Assembly: GCA_019828545.1 (NCBI GenBank)
Contig: JACVRA010000312.1
Location: 1-52,719 of the forward strand
Source: Paracamarosporium sp. OC-R06-R3
Lineage: Eukaryota; Ascomycota; Dothideomycetes; Pleosporales; Didymosphaeriaceae
Length of the DNA stretch: 52,719 bases
Reading direction: 5' to 3'
Part shown: in pieces, positions 29,977 through 41,649 of the stretch
How positions within the stretch are numbered: the stretch's first letter is position 1
How the letters are laid out: every line of letters begins with the position of its first letter
Program-made: the position numbers and the translations under genes
The notes under the pieces: model-generated
Database searches by the model: none
What the model saw: only the letters and a program-made list of their open reading frames with translations
Told to the model about the DNA's origin: nothing

Positions 29977-32295
29977 ATTTGAGGTGATGGGGGGTTTGGC
30001 TTATGAGCTACGAACATTCGAGGCATTTTCGTGACACCGAGCTCGACAGATTCGGGCGGGAGTGATAGTCACAAAACCTTAACTAGGAATTCATTCGGCC
30101 TTTTCAGCAACTTCATTTGATGTGTTTTTCTCGGATGTTTGAGCCTTATACGTGTAAAGTGAAACTCGTGCGCTACCCACTTCTCACATGCTAGCATCGT
30201 CACATTTGTTGGCTGCTTCTCAATGCACTTTCTATAGGCAACATGCAATAACAGACATAGGTAGATTGACGGGAACTTGGTTGAATGCCGTTGGCAGAGG
30301 AAACAAGCGCTCGACGACCGGCAAGTGCGAGCAGCCCTAAACATTACGGTCGAAGCTCTCATTTACTTGGATGTTTTCCACACAGTCCAAACGTCTTTCG
30401 CCTGACACAATGCGCTACCGTATGAGGCTTACTTTTATCTGTGTGCAGACCACAATTTCTCACTCAAGAAGGTAAGGACAACAGCGCCATTAACATCCAA
30501 AATTAGAAGAGCCAGCGGAGGGTGGGTGGAGAGATGGTTCCGACTGTCACAGAAGTGACTAGGTTATACCCTTTTTGACGTACTTCACGTTGCGTTACTT
30601 TCGCTCACTTACGGACACCCGGATATGGCTCAATATGTCACACGTGTCTATGTCTTCGTGAAGATCTCTGCAGGGCTCAAGCGACGAACACGATGGGCTC
30701 AGCCTGAAATCCGCTTGCGACTAATCTACAATTACCACAGTCAACCCGCAACGGTGAGGTACTAGCTGCATAGAAAAAGTTATTGACGTTAAAGAGACGC
30801 TCGGTCGCACGATATTTGAACCGCGTGCGACCCTACAACCTAATTTTTCACCTGCGTGTCAATCTCTCCCCGCAGAACGATCTTGCATCGGCTTGTTGCG
30901 AACGCGGGGATATATTGCGTTAACCATGGTTTGGGTTCGGGATTCGGCCTGAACGCGACCTCACCTCTACGATGATCGTTAGATGCCCGACACAGCATTG
31001 CCCTAATCCTGCAGCGAAGTTCCCGTGAAAATTCTACAATACGGTCACCTTTACCGAGTATGCCTCCTTCTTGCTTGACGAAAGAAGTTAAGTTCGCGTA
31101 ATTTGTTATGATCTGTCACGATATTGGAGTCTGTGTGTGGCTTCGGCCTCTCAAGCTCGTGCCGCCACATTCCAAGTCCCCAACAGCAAGAGAGAAAGTA
31201 TCAAAGGCAACTCGACATGTATACGTAAAACCACTCTTCGTTGTTTGTGTTCAGTGCGGCTACCTTGGCACCAAGCGTCGGCTGACGACAGGAATAGATG
31301 AGGGCTTCTGCCGGCAGAATGCGCCGCCTCATTGCGAGATTGCTTCCTGGCGAATTGCAAACACTCTGTTGTACTCAAAATGAGACTCAGAACGTGGCGT
31401 CACCATTCTTACACGATCCTCGAGGTTTTGAACGACATAGTTTGCGTTTCTAATGTCTGTCATCCACTCCAACATCGCACTCTGATGCTTGTAAGGAAGA
31501 CGATGTCTACACTCTTCCGCTTGTGCTTCTTAAGATCTCGATATGCACTGTTCAATCCCCAGACAGTTACTCGGATTCGTTAGCCTGAGTGCATTTTATC
31601 GGCGGCATCCTTCCTACACCAGGGTTTGACGCCACTGTACTCGCGAAGCTTGCGTCCCTCGCATGTAGCCATTCACTGTCCTCCAGATATTAAGCTTCAT
31701 CTTGGTTCAACGAGAAGGATTTTATATTGGTCAAAGTACAAGACAACCGACTTGGCAGCGACAACCGAACCGTGTGCTCACCCCAACAGTGATCTCTTTG
31801 ATGCAGTCCTGTTGGCTCGCTCTCACATTGTACTCGGAATCACGATGCGGTGTACAGTATCACGGACGATCAATCAGCCTAGACTTGCATACCTTCCGTC
31901 TGAGCTGACTCCTCTAATTCACCACTGGCCCGCATGCATCGGAACGATATTGTTCAGATCCGCGTGCTGCTCTCCTTCACTTTCCCCAACAGCTTCCCCG
32001 CATCTACCAGATCCCCATAGATTGTCTCGCATCTGCCGGTGCTCTCTATACTGGAATGGTTGGCGCTCGTCCTGTGGTGTGCTGCTATATGCATCCGAAA
32101 CCCCTACCTCCAACAATTACAACTTCATCTATCTGCTCTCAAGGCTGCACATGCTGTCGGCACTCGACGGGTTGGAGCTCTGACAACCTTGTACCCAGAC
32201 AGGAGTGCTTACTCATGACTTGCATTGTATAAGGCCGCGCGCGCTTTCTCCAACATTGTTTGAGTGGTCAGTGAAGTGGCTTGAGATTCTCCAAC
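29977..32295. other. Long gene-free interval
   Basis: 2.3 kb with no supported gene. Frames at 30069-30362, 31108-31383, 31332-31583, 31626-32183 and 31919-32116 lack motifs and splice support. A perfect 9-bp-stem palindrome at 30803-30832 is listed separately. A long non-coding transcript or promoter region of the tyrosinase gene could lie here, but I see no direct sign. Confidence 0.5.
30803..30832. repeat. Short palindrome
   Basis: GGTCGCACG (30803-30811) and CGTGCGACC (30824-30832) are perfect inverted copies around a 12-nt loop (ATATTTGAACCG). Function unknown; it is too small for a transposable element on its own. Confidence 0.6.
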
Positions 32296-33799
32296 ATGGC
32301 AGGCGGCTCAACACTGAGAGGGTTGTATGCCCTCTTGGTTGCACTGAGCTTACTTTCGGCGCTATGTGCAGCAGATGCGGTGAGCGATTTGCAGACGAAG
32401 GGCAGGGCTGCTGTGGATGCGGCGATTGCGTCGTCGACGACCTGCACGAAGTCCAAGTTGCAAGTGAGGAAGGAGTGGTAAGTATTCATCCTACCGTATC
32501 CTGAAATCTCTCTAACCGAGCCATGTAGGGGCGATATCACTGCTGCCGAGAAGAAGGCATACATTGCCGCTGTTTTGTGTACGTCTATACCACGACGCCG
32601 AAGTAATGTCTCAGAGCTGAACGGGATTTAGGCATCACCAAGGCACCGTCTAAGCTATCAGCTACACAGTATCCTGGTGCGAAGACTCGATACGATGATT
32701 TCGTCGCTATTCACATCAAAAACACAATGTCTATTCACGGCACCGTACGTTGGATAACTTGATTGCTTGTCATCAAATCACTGAAAACTTCCAGGGCAAC
32801 TTCCTCTCATGGCACCGATACTTCACGTTTGCATATGAGCAAGCTCTGCGAACTGAATGCGGGTATAATGGTACCCAGCCTGTACGTATTGCCTTAAAGT
32901 TTCTACTCGAACATCCCACTGATGTGCTTCTAGTATTGGGATTGGGGTAGATGGGCATCTAGCCCAGAAACGTCGCCTATCTTTGACGGTAGCGAAACTA
33001 GCATAAGTGGCCAAGGCGAGAAAGTAGCGCACAACAGCAACGGCATGAAGCCAGCCGGCAACGGTGGCGGTTGTATCGCCAGTGGGCCGTTCAAGGATAT
33101 GAAGGTCAATCTAGGGTACGTTCAGCCTTCGTCTTCTCTCCCTCTCCATGCCCATTACTCTGCTTTTAGATTGCATATACTGATAATGCATAGTCCCATG
33201 GCCGCCCTCGGCGACACCACGATACCCAAGAACCCACGCACCGACGGCTTTGGCTACAACCCCCGCTGCATCAAACGTGACATTTCAAACTACCTCACGC
33301 AGCGCGACGCCACAACAGCGAAGATCGCAGCCCTGATCTCAGGCCAAAGCACCATCGCCAACTTCCAGAACCAAATGCAATCTGGTACCGGCGTGCATCC
33401 CGCAGGCCACTTCACCATTAGCGGAGACCCAGGTTCCGGTAAGCCTTTCCCTTCTTTCCCACTCCACTATCCTATCTCCCCCTCTTCCACTTCCTTCCTT
33501 CCTCACTCCCTCTTTGGTATGAACACCCTCTAACCAATGTAGACTTCTACGTCTCCCCCGGTGACCCCGCCTTCTGGTTACACCACAGCATGATCGATCG
33601 CGTATGGTACATCTGGCAGACACAAGACTTCACCAACAGGCAGCAGGTGATTGCCGGCGGGACAAGCATGATAGGCGGGAAGGCGGCGACGCTGAATGAT
33701 GGCGTGGATCTAGAGGTCCTCAATGTAGATGGGAAGAAGTATGCTATCAAGGATTTGGTGAGCACGGTTGCGGGGCCGTTTTGTTACGTGTATGAGTAG
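32296..33799 (+). CDS. Secreted tyrosinase (type-3 copper phenol oxidase)
   Basis: Seven exons (32296-32477, 32529-32578, 32632-32744, 32795-32881, 32934-33115, 33194-33438, 33543-33799) keep phase throughout and give 371 residues. The N-terminus is a signal peptide (LRGLYALLVALSLLSALCAA). The CuA histidines are H105 (AIHIK), H113 (SIHGT) and H122 (FLSWHRYF); the CuB ones are H273 and H277 (VHPAGHF) and H300/H301 (FWLHHSMIDRVW). QPYWDWGRWA is the usual segment after CuA. There is no long C-terminal cap domain, so it belongs to the short secreted type. It should oxidise phenols and/or catechols outside the cell, for example in melanin-like or wall cross-linking chemistry. Exon joins follow conserved motifs. 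No partner gene is adjacent. Confidence 0.93.
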
Positions 33800-35575
33800 G
33801 TGGGGTGAGAAGGAATGGAAAGTGCGGGGGAAGGTGCCATGCATTTGAGGTTGTGTGTGGTTTTGTGCTGTGGTTTGGGATATCGCATATGTTTACTAAG
33901 AAAATCGCGTCTTTGACTGTAGTTGCGGTGACTAGACATATGTTTGGCTTCGCGTTCCTTGCTCAGTCAGTGGTATAAAGGTGATGTGGTCCTCATGGAT
34001 CCCATTCTCTACGCATCATCTACCGTCTTCTCCCCTTCCCTTTCTTTACACTTTAGGAACTCTCTTCGGTGCCGTATGTCCGTTCTCCAGTTCTCAGACA
34101 TGTCGATGGAACGGACTTCATGTTGGAGCTCAGCTCCCGCCCATCGTGCACAAAAATCGACAAGATGGTCTACAATATCGCCCAGTGTACGACAAGCTGC
34201 GGCGAAGTCTCCACAGCGGAAGGAATAAAAGGTAGGTACATGCGACCACATAGCCAAAGTCAAGAATCACATGCTTCACATACTCACCTTCAATTCAGAA
34301 ACAGGATCAACCATTCCTATCTACCGGTCCTCAGATTAGCTCTCCTGCTGTTCTCACGCGCAACCACAGCTCAGCTTCAGCAAAAACCGAAGCCTCACCA
34401 GGCTGCACTCAATTTTGGCTTTAATGCCCCAAACAGGGACATCATCACAGGACCCTTGACCCTTCGCCAGCAAATAAATGTCTGGCTCCAAGCCGAAGAA
34501 AAACACCACCCCGTCCGAACCATGTGCGCACCCACAACAACAAACAACCAGTCACCCCACCACACACCCGCAGGTGACGCTCGGATTGAAAACTACTTGT
34601 GGACGTCACCAGCAGCGCTCAGAGAGCGCGCTTCAACCCTTTTACTTTTTCCTCAATGCGCGGGTGGGGTGGTTGCGGTGCGAGGTTCGAGTCGGGGACC
34701 CAGAGCGGGGCGCGAAGTCGTAGCTTCCCGTGTAATACGGGCGCGTACGATATGCTTGACTTGTGAGACAAGGCACTCCCTCTGATATCTGTTCTCTGAG
34801 CTGCCGAGGCAGCTCCAGCCATTGGGGCCGCGCGGGTGATTAGGCCGCGGGCTTCCTAGCTGGGGGAGGGGATTTCGGTCACTGAGATCTGTGAGGAGGG
34901 TAGCGAGTGTTCGCTAATTGTTTGCACTCTGGGGAGTGCTGTGCAGTGGGAGGGGGAAGGGGGGTATACTTACTCGCAGCTCGGGTGTGGTGTGGAGAGT
35001 AGGTCAAAGGGCGACGCGAGAGAAGTTAGGTAGGCGCGCAGGCAGGCGCGACGTCACGTGATGGGCTAGCACAGCTTAGTCATCATACGAGCATGATGAA
35101 GGTCATGCATGGTAAAGTTCGCTAACGCTCGTCTACTTGCTCCGAATTTGGAGAACATGCATGTTACTGCGAGGTGATGCATGGAGAAGTGGTGAAACTT
35201 TAGGTATGATGTGACTCAATGGGATTGTCGTGGTCTCACGTATCTTCCTTCAGATCTGCTTCTTCATCGATATTTGAACATTGGACTCGTGTCTTTCACA
35301 ATCTAGAACATGCTAGTGTACTTGCTGTTCTAAGTTTTTGGTGATCGTAGGGAGATATATAAACAGTGACGCTAGGAGTAAAGAAAAACGCTATCAATAG
35401 CCGTCCATACCCAAGCCGGACCGCCTCATCCAATCCTGTACATGTGACCGCCAACACCCAATGCCGATGCACCTTCCTGCTTCTTCTCTTACCCAATCCT
35501 TTTATTCAACGTCGACACTTCTGACACCCACAGCCGACTTAATGCTATCGCAACCCAACCTCGTTCGTGGCGCTT
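33800..35575. other. Gene-free interval
   Basis: 1.8 kb between convergent genes. The plus frame 34069-34785 and the minus frame 35296-35496 have no protein features. G-rich runs occur around 34925-34960. No RNA gene recognised; a GGTTCGAGTC at 34683 does not belong to a foldable tRNA. Confidence 0.5.
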
Positions 35576-36769
35576 CTAAAACCTATCCCTCTGTCTGGCG
35601 CGGTAAACCGTGAAACCGACGTATGCTCCCGTAATCGCCAATCCAAACAGCACAAACTTGAACAAGAACCAGCCCCAGCTGCCACCGCCCTGCTTCTGCC
35701 TGACTGCGCTGCTACCCGTCTTCTTGCCAGAGTCCGATGATGGGGATGAGCCCCCATTCCTCATATACAGGTTCTGTGTGCGCACGCTGATGATGTCGTG
35801 GTTATCGGACAGCTCTCCCGTCTCGGCGGAGAAGCCAAGGTAGGCCACCCCCGGTACTTTGTAATCCTTAATCTCAAAGCACTCGGTCCATTCGTCCTCC
35901 TGCTTATACTGGAGGTCGAGCTTGAGAGATTTGTCGGCGAAATAGGTGAAGCGGGCTTTGGTGGGGATACCGGCGTTACGGATACCTCGAGCCTGAACCC
36001 ACGTCCACTGTTAGCGCATATACTTTCTACCATCTCGTCTCGTGATTTTGTGAAAGAAAAAGGGTTCGTACAGAGCACCCGGCGAGCTCGTTCGCCTTGC
36101 CGTCATTGTCCTTATCATACGGCGTCTTCCCATCACCGTTCATAGCCATGATATAGGGGAACACGGTGCCGGGTCGGTTGTTCTTGTACGTGTCGAAGAA
36201 GACACCGAGGCCTTCAAAGTTGTCGGTCGAGCCGAAAACATTGCCGGGGGTAGCGCGCTGCTTCGTGAGCCACATCGCGAAGCCATCGCCGTAGAGGTTG
36301 CCTTGGCCGGAGATCTTGAATTCGAGCATGATCTAATCGCGTGAGCTGGCGCTTGCGGTGGGTAGAGGTATTGGAGATTGTATGTACCTCCCAGTTTGTG
36401 GCGGTCAAGGGAACACGAGAGAATATCCACCCATCGCGCGAGGGCTTGTCTGAGGCGAGGCGGATATATTTATCGGTGCGGATGATGCAGTCACCTCCAA
36501 AGTCCCACCAACGGCTCTGCATGTCCGAGTCGAGGTATGGCTACGATAGTCAATTCTGGAATATTCGTATTCGTCGCATATGTGTCGCGCTTACAGTCTC
36601 GAGACTATGCGTCCGCAGCTATGCTCATTAGCAGGTGTAAATTCCAACTTGGTATATTCCAACTTACAGTGATAGCCTTCACATCCGGGTGCTCCTCCAA
36701 CCCCAGCCCCAGAGCGCCCGTCAAGCTCCCCGCCAGCAGGCACAAGCTCGCCCATTGCCTTCCGAACAT
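35576..36769 (-). CDS. L-type (ERGIC-53/VIP36-family) cargo lectin
   Basis: Five exons, 36769-36668, 36618-36595 (24 nt), 36540-36388, 36332-36072 and 35992-35576, join in phase to 318 residues. A signal peptide (MFGRQWASLCLLAGSLTGAL) leads into the lectin domain: PYLDSDMQSRWWDFGGDCII, RLASDK, GWIFSRVPL, the carbohydrate/calcium-site strand GDGFAMWLTKQ, FEGLGVFFDTYKNNRP and PYIMAMNGDG. A late segment (YLGFSAETGELSDNHDIISV) closes the fold. Near the C-terminus is a transmembrane helix (WFLFKFVLFGLAITGAYVGF) and a short basic tail RARQRDRF. Family members carry N-glycoproteins between the ER and Golgi (yeast Emp46/Emp47, Uip5-like). Splice sites restore all conserved motifs. Confidence 0.92.
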
Positions 36770-37144
36770 GGTGTATGTCTGCCCTTGCACCAACACCAAG
36801 ACAATGTCTAACCCTTGTCCCGTCTCGTTCCTGCTGTAAATATGCGCGGGTGAAAGAATGGAAGAAGGCTAAGCTTCTGCAATTGCTAAGAAGAAGCCCT
36901 GCGGCTAGTCGAAGAAGAGAGGAGAGGTCGCGTGGGGGGTTGGCGACATGTAGAAGACGTAGTCTAGTTGGGTGAGGGTTGCGGAGAGCGTGGCCTTTCC
37001 GCGAAGCTCGTGCGCTCTGCCGAGAAAGCGCCGCCCGCCGGGGGTCTTTGACGTCGTGCAGCGACACTTTTTTGCGACACCACCTGAACTGCTGCAACAC
37101 CGATCCCGACCTCACAACACAAATCCAGCCTTTAACTCGCAAAA
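36770..37144. promoter_or_regulatory. Divergent promoter, cargo lectin / TIM13
   Basis: 375 bp between two divergent start codons, with no coding frame of its own. It must hold both promoters. The last ~70 bp before TIM13 are pyrimidine/AC-rich leader-like sequence. Confidence 0.5.
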
Positions 37145-37498
37145 ATGGACTCTCTCGGTGGCATGGGCTCCCTCGGCGGCGACCCCAAGACTCAGATTAT
37201 GCGCCAGGTCCAGCAAGAAGCTGCCATGCAGAACGCGCGCATGCTGGTCGAGGTATATCATCACGTTGTATTCCTTGTATCAATACGATAAGCTGACTGA
37301 ATACAACAGAAACTCAATGAGCACTGCTTCGATCGTTGCGTTCCCAAGCCCGGCACCTCGCTCTCCAAGGGCGAAGAGGGCTGCTTCACAGCCTGCATGG
37401 AGAAGTACATGTCCGCCTGGAACACGGTATCAAAGACGTACGTCGCACGGATACAGAAGGAGTCACAGAGCGGTGCCGCGCTTTCCAATGCGTTCTAA
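37145..37498 (+). CDS. TIM13: Mitochondrial intermembrane-space chaperone Tim13
   Basis: Exons 37145-37252 and 37310-37498, separated by a 57-nt intron (GTATAT donor, GCTGAC branch, CAACAG acceptor), give 98 residues. The twin CX3C motif of small Tim proteins is present, CFDRC and CFTAC, with the family's spacing. The C-terminal YMSAWNTVSKTYVARIQKES is the Tim13 signature and separates it from Tim8, Tim9 and Tim10. Tim13 forms a hexamer with Tim8 that carries hydrophobic precursors such as Tim23 across the intermembrane space. The glycine-rich N-terminus (MDSLGGMGSLGGDPK) is common in filamentous fungi. Confidence 0.94.
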
Positions 37499-38373
37499 GA
37501 TTTCTACGGTTGCGGTTGCGAGGAAGAAAGAGGTGGACTTCATCTTGGGCGACTGAATGACTATGGAAGCGCATAGTAGGGGATTGCTCACTCACCTCCA
37601 AAAACATGGCAAGGACGATGGTTTTACTTGTATTATATGGGTGCATGGTGGGTAGATGGGGTGCGATGGAAAAATCCCACCGGCATCGTATCATCGCGGA
37701 CTGTAACATATTGTACAACGGCGCGGCTCGTCCTACGTCGATATTAGAATCGCCGAAAATAAATGTACGATACTCGAATGCGGAACTCGACCACAGATAT
37801 ACAGTCTACTGAGGCTATAGTGCTCTCTGTATCGACTGAAAAGTTAACTAGTAGGAATGACTGATACACTATCTAACTACGTTAGCATCAATCGTTCCAA
37901 GCCAATCTCCCTGACCAGAGTTCACGCATTCGAAGTGCGAGGCGTCAAAATTCATCTGGCAGACATTGTGGTATGGCTTGAAAAGGCACAAGAACTGGGT
38001 AATCGGTTACAGAAGTTCGTCCACTCGCCGGCTAGACACTGTCTTTTCAAGTGAAATCACGGGACGTGGACTGAAAGTCAGCTATCTTCACTTGAATGTT
38101 TTCAGCCTTATTGTAACGGACGGATTTGAGCCAAGGACCAAAGCTTGCCAGCCTATCTTCATCTTGCTAACGAACATCTGCTGCGTTTCAGCTCCTTGGC
38201 ACGGCATTTTTATTCGTGCAACCTTCACCGGTCAATATGCGGCGTCATCATTTCCGATTGGTGGCAGGGTAGCCTTTGCGCTTATGAAATGCGATCACTC
38301 GCTGAAACAGACCAGAAGGCACCGATCCGTCCAACTAACATCCCACACTCTTCCCACGTCCTGAACAAAGAAA
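37499..38373. other. Intergenic region upstream of the NLR-like gene
   Basis: No supported gene. It contains the 26-nt element at 38056-38081 that recurs upstream of the HET gene. Frames 37857-38054, 37966-38364 and 38145-38471 are judged to be chance. Confidence 0.5.
38056..38081. promoter_or_regulatory. Element shared with the HET-gene upstream region (copy 1)
   Basis: A 26-nt sequence beginning ATCACGGGA and ending GTCAG, 21/26 identical to 43035-43060. Four of the five differences are transitions. It lies 318 bp upstream of the NLR-like ATG; copy 2 lies 291 bp upstream of the HET ATG. About 20 further bases to the left also align loosely (CTGTCTTTTC versus CTGCCTTTCC). Confidence 0.5.
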
Positions 38374-41170
38374 ATGGACCCCGGTACTGCGGTTGGTGTC
38401 ACTTCTTTAGGACTCCAAGTGTGCGAAGGTATACTGAAGTATTACCGCGACTGGAAAGGATACGAGGATGACACCTGCGACACTTGCACTGCAATTACTA
38501 GCCTCAGCAAAAAGTTCACGCTCATAGACAACGAGTTGCAGGCTGCTCCCACAACAGCTCTCACACACGAGGCGCGTGGGTGACTGCAAGAATGTCGAGA
38601 TGGGGTTCAGCACTTGGAGAAAAAGTTGGTGAAGCTGCGGAAAACGTCGCCCACCGGTTTGAAGGGGAAGTTGGGAGCTGGTGGCCGCCGCTTGATGTAC
38701 CCTTTTCTCAAAAGTACATTGGAGAAGCTGAAAGAGATTGTATATGACTTGTTGCAGCATTTGAATTTGGTGATAATAACGATCTTGTGGCAAAACGGTC
38801 ATTCAATCCAAGACACGGCCACTCGAATCAAAAGTACCGTTGACGATGTGGGAGCAGTTATTCAACACATTCAAGCGACCACACAGGGCACCCAAACCCA
38901 AGTATCATCCACTGCAGCTAATGTCCAGACTCTGCTTAAAGATAGTGATTCAATCAGAGACACGACAACACGAATTGAAACCATGGTAAGCAATGTCGGA
39001 GGACAGACCGCGCAAATTCAAGCAACCACACTCGACACGAGAAACCAGGTGTCAGCCACAGCAGTCAAAGTTCAGAACCTGCTCTCGGAAACGGAAGCCA
39101 AAAATCTCAACAAGATACTCAAATGGTTGTCTGCACCAGACACGTCTACGAATCATCGGGAAGCGCGTAAAAAGCACGAGGCTGGAACCGGAGAATGGTT
39201 ATTGAGGAGTCAGGAGTATCAAGACTGGGTTTCTGGCTCTCTACCATCTCTCTGGATACACGGCAAAGCCGGCTGTTGTAAGACAGTCCTATGTTCTACT
39301 ATTGTCGAGGACGTTTCGCATCGAATTTCTAGCCAGGTTAATGCTCTGTTTGCGTACTTTTACTTCTCGTTCTCGGAACCAGAGAAGCAGAGTTATATAG
39401 GTTTGTTGCTTTCCATGGTGGCCGAGTTGAGCCGAGGACGGGTCATACACCCAAACCTCCAGGCTGCTTACAACGAAAGCTACCCTCACCGGCCATCTGC
39501 GGAAGTTTTGGAGAACCTACTCGTAGCTCTATTCGAAGAAGCTCATACCCCTTATCTAGTTGTCGATGCCCTGGACGAATGCTCCGAAGAACAGCGTGAG
39601 GAGGTCCTGGAGGGGTTCAAACGTATCATGAATGCTGTCTCAAAGGCCAAGATTCTCATGACTAGCCGAAAGGAATCTGACATCGAAAGTTTTATGGCGT
39701 CTTGGTGCAAGACTCAACTTGCAATCGATGAGACCGGTGTTAATGCTGATATTGACATGTATGTCAAGAATGCGGTTTCCACAGATCGGAAACTAGCGCG
39801 ATTGTCGGCCAAAACAAAACTAGAAATTGAGGATACGTTTCATCGAAAGTCGGATGGCATGTGAGTCTTTTATCGACGACTCAATGTTAGAGTGTTGACG
39901 TGACTTTAGGTTTCGGTGGGCAACACTACAACTCCAATCCATTCGTGACCTAAAGATTTTACGACCAAGGGCTGTCTCAAATGCGTTGCACAACATGCCA
40001 CAGACGCTAGACGCAACATACGAGCGTATATTGACAAACATCGATGACAACTCCTTTGAGGAAGCTCGTACAGCTCTGGAGTGGCTTGCGTTCAGTACGG
40101 TACCTCTGTCTGTTGCTGAATTGGCAGAGGCATGTAGCATACGTATTGATGATGCAGGGGGGCCCTTTCTCGAAGGTGGGCATGATACAATTAGCGGACT
40201 TTTGGACGTCATTTCGTGCTTGGTACTCATCTCAAATACGCCGCCCGATGACACTTATGATTTCGGTAATAGAGAATACGAAGGTTGCCTTCTTCCAAAG
40301 AAGTTCCACACTACATGCTATAATCAACGCGTTCGCCTGGCCCACTTCTCAGTAAAAGAATACCTGGTCTCGGATCGCTTACAGCAGTCTAGCCTTCAGA
40401 TGTCAAGATACGCACTAAGGGAAACGGAAGTGCATCTCTCCCTAAGTCAGAACTGTTGTGCCTATCTACTACACTTCATCCAGCAGCCTGAGATATCAAC
40501 TTGGATTGAACAAGAGGAGGACCCATGCTCAGATCTTTATGAAGACTTTCCGAGAGAATACATTGGCCAGAATTTTTTGGTCGATTTTGAGGGGGGTTAT
40601 CCATTGTTAGGCTACGTTTGCGACCAACGGCTACATCACCAGAGCTTGGCTGAATCCAGCATGACCCATCTACCTTCCAATGCGCGCCTTCATCTCAAAA
40701 TTCTTGATGATGAACAGGTGAGGACCTCGTGGTTGCGTCTAACTAGAAGACAGCTTCCTAAAGAGCGCGAAAGCTGGCATGATGGCACCCAGACGCTGTA
40801 TTGGGCATCCTTGCTCGGGCTACGTCGAACAGTTTCTATAATCTGTGATCAGGCTTCCTGTCAGACTGTATGCCACGAAGCTGGTATCTACTTTACTGCT
40901 CTTCAAGCTGCGGCATACCACGGGGACGAGAAGATAGTGGGTATGCTCATCAGCAATGGTGCTGACATTAATTCCAAGGGGGGCATCTATGGCACAGCGC
41001 TACGCGCTGCAGCTTATCGTGGGCACAAGAAGATTGTACAAATGCTGATGGAGAATGATGGTGACGTAAAATTTGTGAAGGAGTATTTTGGTACAGCATT
41101 AATTGTGGCTGCGGAACGTGGCCGAAGGAACGTCGTGATGCAGCTCCTTCGCCACCCCAAGAGTCAAGAA

Positions 41171-41302
41171 TGGCTGAATTTCAGTAAAAGAATCAATGAA
41201 AGAACAGAATGTACCGATTTGAATACGGTTACCCTATGGCTGAAATTCAAGAAAAGAATCAATGAAGGAACAGGTTGTACCGCTTTGCAAACGGCTTCCT
41301 TT
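41171..41302 (+). repeat. 66-bp tandem duplication inside the ankyrin region
   Basis: Two copies start at 41171 and 41237. The encoded peptides are WLNFSKRINERTECTDLNTV and WLKFKKRINEGTGCTALQTA. The period of 66 nt is a multiple of three, so it keeps frame and adds 22 residues to the repeat domain. Confidence 0.75.
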
Positions 41303-41637
41303 AACGGACACAAAGCAGTAGTGGAAGAGCTTCTAAAGGTCGGCGCGAGTCTTAGAGACGCTATACGAGAAGCGGCGAGAGGAGGCCATGAAACAGTTGT
41401 CCGGATTCTCCTTGATCACATTTCAGACCCTTGTATGCATCGAACAATACCTGATTTTGCAGCGGTTCGTAAGATTGTGGAGACGCTGATCCAAGCTAGT
41501 GTTCACAGTGGAAGGGGATTAGAAGACGCACTCTTCGAAGCGGCTAGGTGTGGAAACGTTAAAATATTCGAGATGCTACTCAAAGCTGGCGCTAGAATTG
41601 ACCCCATATCCAATCGATTAATTTCCGCAGCAGCGAT

Positions 41638-41649
41638 GGGGGGGGGGGG
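41638..41649 (+). repeat. Homopolymer of 12 G causing a frameshift
   Basis: With 12 G the frame ends at TAG 41660-41662 after GGGGQQE. With 10 or 13 G it would continue into TRIVQPLIQAGVEVPRDLFR, a clear ankyrin repeat, and on for 350 codons. The tract is either a real slippage-prone site or an assembly length error. Confidence 0.85.

Noticed and set aside
31626..32183. 185-codon plus-strand ORF
   Set aside because: No domain, signal or splice support; composition matches the surrounding non-coding DNA.
34069..34785. 238-codon plus-strand ORF
   Set aside because: No recognisable feature; likely chance in GC-balanced intergenic DNA.
36591..37142. 183-codon minus-strand ORF and overlapping plus ORF 36972-37556
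   Set aside because: They overlap the well-supported exons of the cargo lectin and TIM13 in other frames.
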